A stretch of 64,000 nucleotides of DNA from Nonomuraea rhodomycinica (GTDB lineage Bacteria > Actinomycetota > Actinomycetes > Streptosporangiales > Streptosporangiaceae): assembly GCF_013363995.1 (NCBI RefSeq), contig NZ_JABWGO010000008.1, forward strand, positions 346,941 to 410,940, given 5' to 3'. Each line of letters opens with the position of its first letter. The stretch's first letter is position 1. The translations under genes and the position numbers were made by a program. Below the pieces are notes generated by a model. It saw only the letters and a list, made by a program, of their open reading frames with translations. It made no database searches and was not told where the DNA came from. Below, in pieces: positions 9,959 through 17,334 of this stretch.

Positions 9959-10715
9959 CCCGGGAGCCAACCTCAAGCGGGTACGCGAGGCGCTGGCCCG
10001 CGCCGAGGGCGCCGACCTGGCCGTCTTCCCGGAGGCCACGCTCACCCGCTACGGCAGGCGGATCACCGAGCTGGCCGAACCGCTCGACGGGCCGTTCGTC
10101 ACCGGCCTGGCCGAGGCCGCCCGCGAGCACGGCACCGCCGTGATCGCCGGGGTGTTCGAGCCCGGCGGCGCCGGCGACCGCGTCCACAACACCGCCGTGG
10201 CGATCGACGCCGACGGCCGGCTCACGGCCGCCTACCGCAAGATCCACCTGTTCGACTCCTTCGGCGCCCGCGAGTCCGAACTGGTCGCCCCCGGCTCCGA
10301 ACCGGTCGTCACCGAGCTGGCCGGGCTGCGCGTCGGCCTGGTCACCTGCTACGACCTGCGCTTCCCCGAGCTGACCAGGGCGCTGGTCGACCGCGGCGCC
10401 GACCTGTTCGCCGTCATCGCCGCCTGGGGCTCCGGCCCGCTCAAGGAAGAGCACTGGGTCACCCTGGTCCGCGCCCGCGCCCTGGAGAACACCATGTGGA
10501 CCGTCGCCGTCGGCCAGGCGCCCAACCCCGCCGAGTCGTCCGACGGGTTCGGCGTCGGCCGCAGCATGCTCGTCGACCCCCTCGGCGTCGCCCGCGCCGA
10601 CCTCGGCACCGCCCCCCGCGTCCAGCTCGTCACGATCGACCCCGAGACCACCGCCGCCGCACGCGCCACACTCCCCTGCCTCGAACATCGCGTTCTAGGG
10701 GTCAACAGATCGTAA
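9918..10715 (+). CDS. carbon-nitrogen hydrolase (nitrilase superfamily, omega-amidase/Nit2 type)
   Basis: A 265-residue nitrilase-superfamily amidase. The Glu-Lys-Cys triad is visible: E39 in VFPEATL, K108 in YRKIHLFDSF and C144 in VTCYDLRFPE. The HLFDSFGARES and LEHRVLGV elements resemble the Nit2/omega-amidase and deaminated-glutathione amidase groups, which hydrolyse alpha-keto or short dicarboxylic acid monoamides. GTG start at 9918 inside the end of the upstream gene. The substrate is not proven; given the ureide genes in the window, a monoamide such as malonamate is worth testing (inference). Confidence 0.85.
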   Translation: MTTIALCQIPVSPDPGANLKRVREALARAEGADLAVFPEATLTRYGRRITELAEPLDGPFVTGLAEAAREHGTAVIAGVFEPGGAGDRVHNTAVAIDADGRLTAAYRKIHLFDSFGARESELVAPGSEPVVTELAGLRVGLVTCYDLRFPELTRALVDRGADLFAVIAAWGSGPLKEEHWVTLVRARALENTMWTVAVGQAPNPAESSDGFGVGRSMLVDPLGVARADLGTAPRVQLVTIDPETTAAARATLPCLEHRVLGVNRS

Positions 10716-10724
10716 AATGAACGG

Positions 10725-11171
10725 GTGAGCAGAACGCACATGCAGAAGGTGGTCCCACCGCGTCTGCTCGTCCCCTATCTGTCGGGCAAGCGCACGGTGA
10801 TCTCCGGGTACGTCTACCGCGTGCAGGACTGCGCGCGGCTGACCACGCCCCGCGACCTCTACCTCGGGCTCGACCTGTCCTTCGACGGGTCCGAGCTCAC
10901 CGCCGACGTGCCCGAGCTGTACGTGATGCGGTGGCACGCGCGAGACGTCGACACCTACGTCGTCCCGTACGGACCGCACATGGGCGGCGACTGGAGCGAC
11001 GTGCCGCCGTTCGCCGGCAACGGGTTCACCACCTCGACCCACCACGTGGTGCCGCAGTTCCACACCATCCCCATGCCGATCCCCGCCGGCGCCGAGATCG
11101 TGCACCTCACCGACGACGGCGAACGCCCGTTCGCCGTCTACGACGGACTCACCTGGCGGCCCGCCGCATGA
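10725..11171 (+). CDS. conserved hypothetical protein
   Basis: A 148-residue soluble protein I do not recognise. It has no signal peptide or membrane segment and is rich in aromatic and His residues; YVVPYGPHMGGDWSDVPPF and TSTHHVVPQFHTIPMPIPAGAE are conspicuous. Codon use is normal, which supports a real gene. GTG start at 10725, 10 bp after the amidase gene. Its TGA overlaps the ATG of the next gene (ATGA), so the two are probably made together. The N-terminal basic stretch and the following beta-rich pattern do not match a family I can name. Confidence 0.65.
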   Translation: MSRTHMQKVVPPRLLVPYLSGKRTVISGYVYRVQDCARLTTPRDLYLGLDLSFDGSELTADVPELYVMRWHARDVDTYVVPYGPHMGGDWSDVPPFAGNGFTTSTHHVVPQFHTIPMPIPAGAEIVHLTDDGERPFAVYDGLTWRPAA

Positions 11172-11563
11172 ACGACGAGCTCACCCCCGTGGCGTCGGGG
11201 TTCATCGCCCGCTTCGGCGAGCACACCCTGCCCGCCGCCCTCGGCCCCGAAAGCGACCAGGTCGTCCTGTTCAGCGAGGACGAACTCGACGGCTTCGAGG
11301 CGGCCTCCGGCTACTGGCGGCGCGAGGTCCGCCGCGACGAGCTGGAGTGGCTCGTCCTCATCCGCACCGTCGGCGCGTTCGGCGGCGAGCCGTGCGTCGT
11401 GCTCGACGAGGACGACGACGGCCTGCACATCGCCTACCTCGGCCACAGCGGCATGAAGGCCGAGGCCCTCGGCTACTGGATGGTCGACCACGGCGCCTAC
11501 GAGGTCGTGGTGCCCCGCGAGGAGGTCTTCTCCATCCGCGTGGAACGCATCCCGGTGCCCTGA
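11168..11563 (+). CDS. conserved hypothetical acidic protein
   Basis: A 131-residue, strongly acidic soluble protein (VVLFSEDELDGFEAASGYWRR; CVVLDEDDDGLHIAYLGHSG). The ATG at 11168 overlaps the stop of the preceding gene. No known domain is recognised. A small acidic partner following a basic/aromatic protein is the layout of some immunity or chaperone pairs, but no toxin motif is visible upstream, so this is only a possibility. The end faces the accDA gene across 22 bp. Confidence 0.65.
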   Translation: MNDELTPVASGFIARFGEHTLPAALGPESDQVVLFSEDELDGFEAASGYWRREVRRDELEWLVLIRTVGAFGGEPCVVLDEDDDGLHIAYLGHSGMKAEALGYWMVDHGAYEVVVPREEVFSIRVERIPVP

Positions 11564-11585
11564 CCCCTCCCGCCGTCCCCCAGCG

Positions 11586-13076
11586 TCAGAGCCCCAGGTT
11601 GCGGTAGCGGGCCAGCCGGGTCGCCAGCCGGTCCCCCACGGGCTGCGGCAGCAGCCCGGCGATCTCGTGCTCCAGCGCCCGCCCCACCCGCTCGCAGAAC
11701 GCCCGATGCTCGTAGGCCGCGTCCGGCCGCTCCGGGATCACCCGGTCCACGATCCCCGCACGGCGCAGGTCCGTCGCCCGCACCCCCTGCGCCTGCGCGA
11801 TCTCCGGGGCGAAGTCGACCGACCGGTAGAGGATCGCCGAGGCGCCCTCCGGCGGCAGCGGCGACAGCCACGCGTGCTGCGCGCACAGCACCCGGTCGGC
11901 CGGCAGCAGCGCCAGCGCCGCACCCCCCGCCCCCTCCCCCAGCAGCAGGCACACCGTCGGCGCGTCCAGCGACACCATGTCCGCCAGGCAGCGCGCGATC
12001 TCCCCCGCCAGGCCGCCCTCCTCGGCCGCCTTCGACAGCGCCGCCCCCGCCGTGTCGATCACCGTCACCAGCGGCAGCCCCAGCTCCGCCGCCAGCCGCA
12101 TGCCGCGCCGCGCGATCCGCAGCCCCGCCGGGCCGAGCGGCGCGCTGGACCGCTGGCTGCGCCGGTCCTGCCCCAGCACCACCGCCGGCGCCTCGCCGAA
12201 CCTGGCCAGCGCCAGCAGCAGCCCCGGATCGTTCTCCCCCGCGCCCGTGCCGTTCAACGGCGTCACGTCCCGCGCCGCCAGCTTCAGCAGCGACCGCACG
12301 CCCGGCCGGTCGTCCCGGCGCGACCTGCTGATCGCCTCCCACGCCTCCACCGGACGCAGGTCCTCCTCCGGCGGCTCCCCCGGCCGCAGCCGCGACGTGT
12401 CGGCGCACAGCACCGACAACGCCCGCGCCGCCATCTCCCGCGCGTCCTCCGCCGGCACCACCGCGTCCACCAGCCCGTGCCGGAACAGGTTCTCCGCGAG
12501 CTGCACCCCCTCCGGGAACGGGTAGCCGTGCAGCGCCTCGAACACCCTCGGCCCGAGGAACCCGATCAGCGCCCCCGGCTCGGCCGCCGTCACGTGCCCC
12601 AGCGACCCCCACGAGGCGAACACCCCGCCCGTCGTCGGATGCCGCAGGTACACCACGTGCGGCAGCCCCGCCGCCCGGTGCGCCTGCACCGCAGCGGTGA
12701 TCTTCACCATCTGCACGAACGCGACCGCGCCCTCCTGCATCCGGGTGCCGCCCGAGGCCGGCGCCGCCAGCAGCGGCAGCCGCTCCCGCGCCGCCCGCTC
12801 CACCGCCGTGGTGATCCGCTCGGCCGCCGCCACCCCGATCGAGCCCGCCATGAACGAGAACTCGCTCGCCACCACCGCGACCCGCCGCCCGTCCAGCAGC
12901 CCCTCACCGGTGATCACCGACTCGTCGTAGCCGGACTTGGCCCGCGCGGCGGCCAGCTCCTCGGCGTACGACGACCCCGGGGCTGCCGGATCGACCGGCG
13001 GCACGTCCCACGACGTCCACGACCCCTTGTCGAGGACCGTGTCGATCAGCGTGCGCGCGTCCGGACGGCTCACCAT
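11586..13076 (-). CDS. acetyl-CoA carboxylase carboxyltransferase, fused beta and alpha subunits
   Basis: A 496-residue fusion of the two carboxyltransferase halves. The beta-like half (about 1-230) has SYDESVITGEGLLDGRRV-type sequence, FMAGSIGVAAAERIT, ASGGTRMQEG and VFASWGSLGHVTAAEPGALIGFLGP. The alpha-like half (about 270-496) has GRQDRRSQRSS-like and LPLVTVIDTAGAALSKAAEE elements plus GEGAGGAALAL. The AccD zinc ribbon at the extreme N-terminus is missing, as is common in actinobacterial fusions. ATG at 13076 with GAAGGAG before it. It follows a CoA-transferase gene by 70 bp on the same strand; both may serve acyl-CoA or malonyl-CoA metabolism. No biotin carboxylase gene is nearby. Confidence 0.85.
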   Translation of the reverse strand: MVSRPDARTLIDTVLDKGSWTSWDVPPVDPAAPGSSYAEELAAARAKSGYDESVITGEGLLDGRRVAVVASEFSFMAGSIGVAAAERITTAVERAARERLPLLAAPASGGTRMQEGAVAFVQMVKITAAVQAHRAAGLPHVVYLRHPTTGGVFASWGSLGHVTAAEPGALIGFLGPRVFEALHGYPFPEGVQLAENLFRHGLVDAVVPAEDAREMAARALSVLCADTSRLRPGEPPEEDLRPVEAWEAISRSRRDDRPGVRSLLKLAARDVTPLNGTGAGENDPGLLLALARFGEAPAVVLGQDRRSQRSSAPLGPAGLRIARRGMRLAAELGLPLVTVIDTAGAALSKAAEEGGLAGEIARCLADMVSLDAPTVCLLLGEGAGGAALALLPADRVLCAQHAWLSPLPPEGASAILYRSVDFAPEIAQAQGVRATDLRRAGIVDRVIPERPDAAYEHRAFCERVGRALEHEIAGLLPQPVGDRLATRLARYRNLGL

Positions 13077-13146
13077 GGCTCCTTCGTGTCAAGCACTGCT
13101 GCAATGTTGACGCACGAACGGGCCGGCCGGTGCCCCGGCGCGGCCG

Positions 13147-14334
13147 TCATCTCTCGCGATCTTCGAGCCAGGCGAGCACCGCCGCGTCGTCCTGGCCCAG
13201 CAGCGGCGGCGCCGTGTGCCGCGCCTCGCCGCGTTCTCCCTGCTCCGGCCCGCCTGACGCCGGCCACTCGAAGCGCAGCGGCGGGCCCGGCAGCTCGATG
13301 CGGCCCAGCACCGGATGCTCCACCTCCACCACCAGGCCCTGCGAGCGGGTCTGGTCCCAGGTGTAGACCTCGTCCAGCGACCTGATCGCCCCCGCCGGCA
13401 CCCCCGCCTCGGCCAGCAGCGCCAGCCAGTGCCCCCGGTCGTGGGCGGCCAGCGCCTGCTCCATGTCCGCCACCAGCTCGTCGCGGTGGGCCCGCCGCTC
13501 CCGGTTGGAGGCGTACCGCGGCTGGTTCGGGTCGATGCCCAGCAGCGCGGCCACCTTGCGCCACTGGCCCTCGTTCGCCGCCGCGATCTGCAGCATGCCG
13601 TCCGCGCAGCGGAACGAGCCGTACGGGGTGATGGAGGCGTGGTGGTTGCCGCCCGCCGCCGGCACCGTGCCGCCGACCGTCCAGGCCGTGCCGTGGTAGG
13701 AGTGCACCCCGGTCACCGCCGCCAGCAGGGAGGTGCGCACCACCCGGCCCCTGCCGGTGCGCTCCCGCTCGTACAGGGCCGCCGCCACGCCGTACGCGCC
13801 GTGGATGCCGGCCAGCAGGTCGGCGATCGACGCGCCCACCCGGTACGGCTCGTCCGGCGACGGGCCGGTCAGCGACATCAGGCCCGCCTCACCCTGGGCG
13901 ATCTGGTCGTAGCCCGGCCGGCCGCCCTCCGGCCCGTCGTGCCCGAACCCGGTGATCGACAGGACGACCAGGCGCGGGTTCAGCTCGTGCAGCCGCTCCA
14001 CCGGGAAGCCGAGCCGGTCCAGCACGCCGGTGCGGAAGTTCTCCACCAGCACGTCGCTCTGCCGGACGAGGCGCTCGACGAGCCGCTTGCCCTCCGCCGA
14101 CTTCAGATTGACGGTGATGGACTCCTTGTTCCGGTTCGCCGCCAGGAAATAGGTCGAAATATCGTGATCAGGGCCGACGAAGGGCGGACCCCAGTGCCGC
14201 GACTCGTCCCCGCCCTCCGGATGCTCGACCTTGATCACCTTGGCGCCCAGGTCACCCAGCATCTGCGCCGCGTGCGGACCCGCCAGGGCCCTGGACAGGT
14301 CCAGGACCACGATGTCGTCGAGCGGTCCGAGCAC
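13147..14334 (-). CDS. CaiB/BaiF family CoA-transferase
   Basis: A 395-residue class III CoA-transferase, the normal family length. It opens with GPLDDIVVLDLSRALAGPH, followed by MLGDLGAKVIKVEHPEGGDESR, the catalytic-Asp region PGYDQIAQGEAG and the glycine-rich ADLLAGIHGAYGVAAAL. The GTG at 14334 is chosen because GGAGGA lies four to five bases before it and the known family N-terminus starts here; the frame is open further upstream to 14397. The CoA donor and acid are unknown. It is divergent from a nucleoside-kinase-like gene and precedes accDA. Confidence 0.87.
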   Translation of the reverse strand: MLGPLDDIVVLDLSRALAGPHAAQMLGDLGAKVIKVEHPEGGDESRHWGPPFVGPDHDISTYFLAANRNKESITVNLKSAEGKRLVERLVRQSDVLVENFRTGVLDRLGFPVERLHELNPRLVVLSITGFGHDGPEGGRPGYDQIAQGEAGLMSLTGPSPDEPYRVGASIADLLAGIHGAYGVAAALYERERTGRGRVVRTSLLAAVTGVHSYHGTAWTVGGTVPAAGGNHHASITPYGSFRCADGMLQIAAANEGQWRKVAALLGIDPNQPRYASNRERRAHRDELVADMEQALAAHDRGHWLALLAEAGVPAGAIRSLDEVYTWDQTRSQGLVVEVEHPVLGRIELPGPPLRFEWPASGGPEQGERGEARHTAPPLLGQDDAAVLAWLEDRER

Positions 14335-14410
14335 GTCATCCTCCAGCACACGTTCCGGGGGTGAACCGTCATTCTCCCCCCATCCACCCCACCTCACCTA
14401 CCCTGGGTGG

Positions 14411-14941
14411 GTGCAATCCCTGGCCCGCCGCATCCGGGCGCTCGAACCGTCGTGCGGGCCGGTCCGGCTGGTCGCCGTCGACGGCCCCGCCGGGTCGGGC
14501 AAGACCACGTACGCCGACCGGCTCGCCGCCGCGCTCGGCTGCCAGGTCGTCCACAGCGACGACTTCCCCGTGCCGTGGGAGGAGGGGCCGGGCCCCTGGT
14601 TCGCCGCCCTGGAGGAGAGCGTGCTGCGCCCGCTGGCCGCCGGGCGGCCCGGCGCGTACCGCCGCTACGACTGGGCGCGCGGCGCCTACGCCGAGACCGT
14701 CACCGTGCCCGTCGCCCCCGCGCTCGTGATCGAGGGCGTCGGAACGGCGCGCCGCTCCGCCGCGCGGCTCATCGCGTTCACCGTCTGGGTCGAGGCGCCG
14801 CCGGACGTACGGCTGCGGCGGGTGCTCCGCCGCGACGGTCCCGGCCTGGAGCAGGCGTGGCACGCCTGGTTCAAGGCCGAGCAGGCGTGGTTCGCCGAGG
14901 ACGGCACCCGCGAGCGCGCCGACCTCGTCCACCGCACGTGA
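14411..14941 (+). CDS. uridine kinase-like P-loop kinase
   Basis: A 176-residue P-loop kinase. A classical Walker A motif, DGPAGSGKTTYADRLA, is followed by VVHSDDFPVPW, which fits the uridine kinase/phosphoribulokinase fold, and by a VIEGVGT strand. The EAPPDVRLRRVLRRDG segment resembles the lid region of these kinases. The GTG at 14411 is the only sensible start. The protein is shorter than classical uridine kinases (about 210). A nucleoside substrate is possible but unproven; thymidine kinase lies at 19.4 kb. Confidence 0.75.
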   Translation: MQSLARRIRALEPSCGPVRLVAVDGPAGSGKTTYADRLAAALGCQVVHSDDFPVPWEEGPGPWFAALEESVLRPLAAGRPGAYRRYDWARGAYAETVTVPVAPALVIEGVGTARRSAARLIAFTVWVEAPPDVRLRRVLRRDGPGLEQAWHAWFKAEQAWFAEDGTRERADLVHRT

Positions 14942-14974
14942 GCGGCGTCCGGGCCGGCGCCTTTACAAAGTAGA

Positions 14975-15529
14975 TCAGGAGTCGGGGAGCTCGCCGCTCA
15001 TGAGCAGCAGCGTGTACGCCGCCACCGACCCCGAGTCGGTGACCTCGCCCGCGCGGACCATCTTCTCGAACTCCGCCCGGCTCACCCACCGCTGGCGCAT
15101 GTCCTGCTCGGTGTGCTCCCGGCGCGGCGGCCCCGGTTCGAGGCCGGTCGCGAGGTAGGCGTGCATCTGCTGGGTGGCCACGCCGTGGGCGTTGTCCAGC
15201 GCGCCGAGCCGGCGCCAGTGCGCGGCCCGCAGCCCCGTCTCCTCCGCCAGCTCCAGCCGGGCCTCCTCCTCCAGCGTGCTCGCCTGCGCCGAGCCCTGCG
15301 GGAAGCTCCACGTGCGCCGGCGCACCGGGTAGCGGTACTCCTCGACGAGGTGGAAGCCGCCGTTCTCCCAGGGCATGACCAGCACGTAGTCCGGCTTGTC
15401 GATGTAGGCGTACAGGCCGCGCGAGCCGTCGGGCCGCTCCACCTCGTCCTCGCGGACCGTCATCCACGGGTTGGAGTAGACGATCTTGGTGGTGATCTGC
15501 CGGATCGTGGAGCCCTCGGCGCCGGTCAC
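14975..15529 (-). CDS. Nudix hydrolase
   Basis: A 184-residue Nudix-fold protein of the ADP-ribose pyrophosphatase-like group: KIVYSNPWMTVREDEV, then a DYVLVMPWENGGFHLVEEYRY-type strand pair and FPQGSAQASTLEEEAR. The Nudix box is imperfect: the core reads LELAEETGL, with Leu replacing the usual Arg and the spacing one residue short. The EE pair and final Gly are kept, so activity is uncertain. The GTG at 15529 overlaps the hyuB stop (GTGA), making this the third gene of the hyuA-hyuB operon. Confidence 0.8.
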   Translation of the reverse strand: MTGAEGSTIRQITTKIVYSNPWMTVREDEVERPDGSRGLYAYIDKPDYVLVMPWENGGFHLVEEYRYPVRRRTWSFPQGSAQASTLEEEARLELAEETGLRAAHWRRLGALDNAHGVATQQMHAYLATGLEPGPPRREHTEQDMRQRWVSRAEFEKMVRAGEVTDSGSVAAYTLLLMSGELPDS

Positions 15530-17334
15530 AGGTCGTCCACCTCCGCGTGGGTGCGGCCGCCGGACAGCCGCGCGTATCCGGGACCGCGATCGAAGAAGCG
15601 GCCCGCCGGAGGCCGCAGGTTCGCGCGCAACTGAGCCGTGCCCTCCTCGTCGATGCGGTCGCCGTCCAGCACCACACCGTAGTCGCCCAGCGCGCCGGCG
15701 ATCGACACCTTGCCGTCGCGCACGTCCGCCGCCACCGCCCGCGGGTCGCGGTCGTACGGCGAGCCCCAGCCGCCGCCCCCCGTCGTGCGGATGCGGATCA
15801 CCTCGCCGGCCTGCACCGGGTGGTCGTCCACCAGGCCGTCCATCTCCTTGCCGGCGATCTCCACCCGGAACGGCCGCCCGGCCAGCCCGCCGTTGACGCC
15901 CCAGCACGACAAGATCGACCGGTCGGCGATCGACATGTACGAGGCGTCGCGCAGCATCCGGATGTGCTTGTCGTAGCCGAGCCCGCCCCGGAACAGGCCG
16001 GGCCCGCCCGAGTCGCAGGCCAGCGCCAGCCGCTCGACCCGGAACGGCCAGCGCGCCTCGGCGAACTCGACCGGGATGTTGCGCGAGTCGGGCACCACGT
16101 GGACGGTGTCCTCCCCGTCGGCGTACCAGCGGCCGCCGGAGCCGCCGCCCAGCACCTCGCGCATGAGGTACGGCACGCCGTCGGCGTCGACGCCGTGCAC
16201 GCCGGTGTAGCGGATCGTCTCCTGGTCGGCCGGCATGCGGCCCCCCGTGGCCTTGGCCAGCACCCCGGCCAGCACGCCGAGCAGGCGCAGGATGACGAAC
16301 GTGCGGGCGTTGGTCGGGGCGGGGAACACCGGCGTCAGCAGCGTGCCCTTCTCCGGGAAGATCATCGTGATGAGGGGGACGACGCCCTCGTTGACGTCCA
16401 GCTCGGCCATCCGCTCCGGCGTGTCGGCGAGGTTGCGCAGCACCGGCGCGAGCCACTTCTTGAGGAAGACGCCGTCGGCGTAGTCGCCCGCGTGGTTGAT
16501 CGGCCCCTTGGCCTGCGGCGAGGTGCCGGTGAAGTCGATCGTCAGCGGGGACCGCGCGGCGTGGTCCACCGTCAGCGTGATCCGCTGGGTGTGCAGGCGG
16601 GGCTCGTCCACGCCGTCGTGCTCGGCGTAGTCCTCCCACACGTACACGCCCTCCGGGATCTTCGACAGCAGCTCCCGGCGGAACGTCTCGGTCGTCTTGT
16701 CGATGATCGCGTCGAAGCACTCCTCGACGGCGGCCCGGCCGTACCGGTCGAACAGCTCGCCCAGGCGGCGCGCGCCCATGAGGCAGGCCGAGCACTCGGC
16801 GTCGAGGTCGCCGGCCAGCGAGTCGGGCATGCGCGAGTTGCGGGTCATGATGCGCAGCGCGGCCTCGTTCGGCACGCCCTGGTCGCGCAGCTTGATCGGC
16901 GGGACCATCAGCCCCTCCTCGTACACGCTGCGCGCGTGGGAGGGCATCGAGCCGGGCACGGAGCCGCCGATGTCGTCGTGGTGGCCGAACGCCTGCACGA
17001 ACGCCACCACCTCGTCCTCGTGGAAGACCGGGACGGTCACGCACAGGTCGGGCAGGTGGCCGATGCCGCCCTCGGACAGGTAGACGTCGTTGTGGAAGTA
17101 GACGTCGCCGGGCCGCATCGTCTCCACCGGGAAGTCGCGCACGACCGGCTGGACGAGCGCGCTGTAGGAGCGCCCGGTCAGCTTGCGCAGCCGCGCGTCG
17201 TGGATGCCCGCGCGGAAGTCGTGGGCGTCGCGGATCATCGGCGAGCGGGCGGTCCGGGCGATCGCGGTCTCGACCTCCCTCTCCACCGACGCGAGCGTGC
17301 CCTCGACGATCTCGACGAGGATCGGGTCAGCCAC
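15526..17334 (-). CDS. hyuB: hydantoinase B / 5-oxoprolinase beta-type subunit (HyuB)
   Basis: A 602-residue HyuB-family protein. It starts DPILVEIVEGTLASVEREVE and contains RSYSALVQPVVRDFP, RPGDVYFHNDVYLSEGGIGHLPD, FVQAFGHHDDIGGSVPGSMPSHAR and TIDFTGTSPQAKGPIN, all hallmarks of the family. HyuA and HyuB together hydrolyse hydantoins, N-methylhydantoins or 5-oxoproline with ATP. The GTG at 17334 has GGAGG ten bases before it and overlaps the hyuA stop by 8 bp. Catalysis needs the HyuA partner encoded just upstream. Whether the substrate is oxoproline or a ureide ring is not decided by sequence. Confidence 0.9.
   Translation of the reverse strand: MADPILVEIVEGTLASVEREVETAIARTARSPMIRDAHDFRAGIHDARLRKLTGRSYSALVQPVVRDFPVETMRPGDVYFHNDVYLSEGGIGHLPDLCVTVPVFHEDEVVAFVQAFGHHDDIGGSVPGSMPSHARSVYEEGLMVPPIKLRDQGVPNEAALRIMTRNSRMPDSLAGDLDAECSACLMGARRLGELFDRYGRAAVEECFDAIIDKTTETFRRELLSKIPEGVYVWEDYAEHDGVDEPRLHTQRITLTVDHAARSPLTIDFTGTSPQAKGPINHAGDYADGVFLKKWLAPVLRNLADTPERMAELDVNEGVVPLITMIFPEKGTLLTPVFPAPTNARTFVILRLLGVLAGVLAKATGGRMPADQETIRYTGVHGVDADGVPYLMREVLGGGSGGRWYADGEDTVHVVPDSRNIPVEFAEARWPFRVERLALACDSGGPGLFRGGLGYDKHIRMLRDASYMSIADRSILSCWGVNGGLAGRPFRVEIAGKEMDGLVDDHPVQAGEVIRIRTTGGGGWGSPYDRDPRAVAADVRDGKVSIAGALGDYGVVLDGDRIDEEGTAQLRANLRPPAGRFFDRGPGYARLSGGRTHAEVDDL

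Noticed and set aside
10725..11563. Toxin-antitoxin pair
   Set aside because: Neither protein shows a toxin or DNA-binding antitoxin motif; the layout alone is not evidence.
13088..13111. GTCAA/TTGAC inverted repeat before accDA
   Set aside because: Only five bases per arm match and the spacing is unremarkable; not enough to call an operator.
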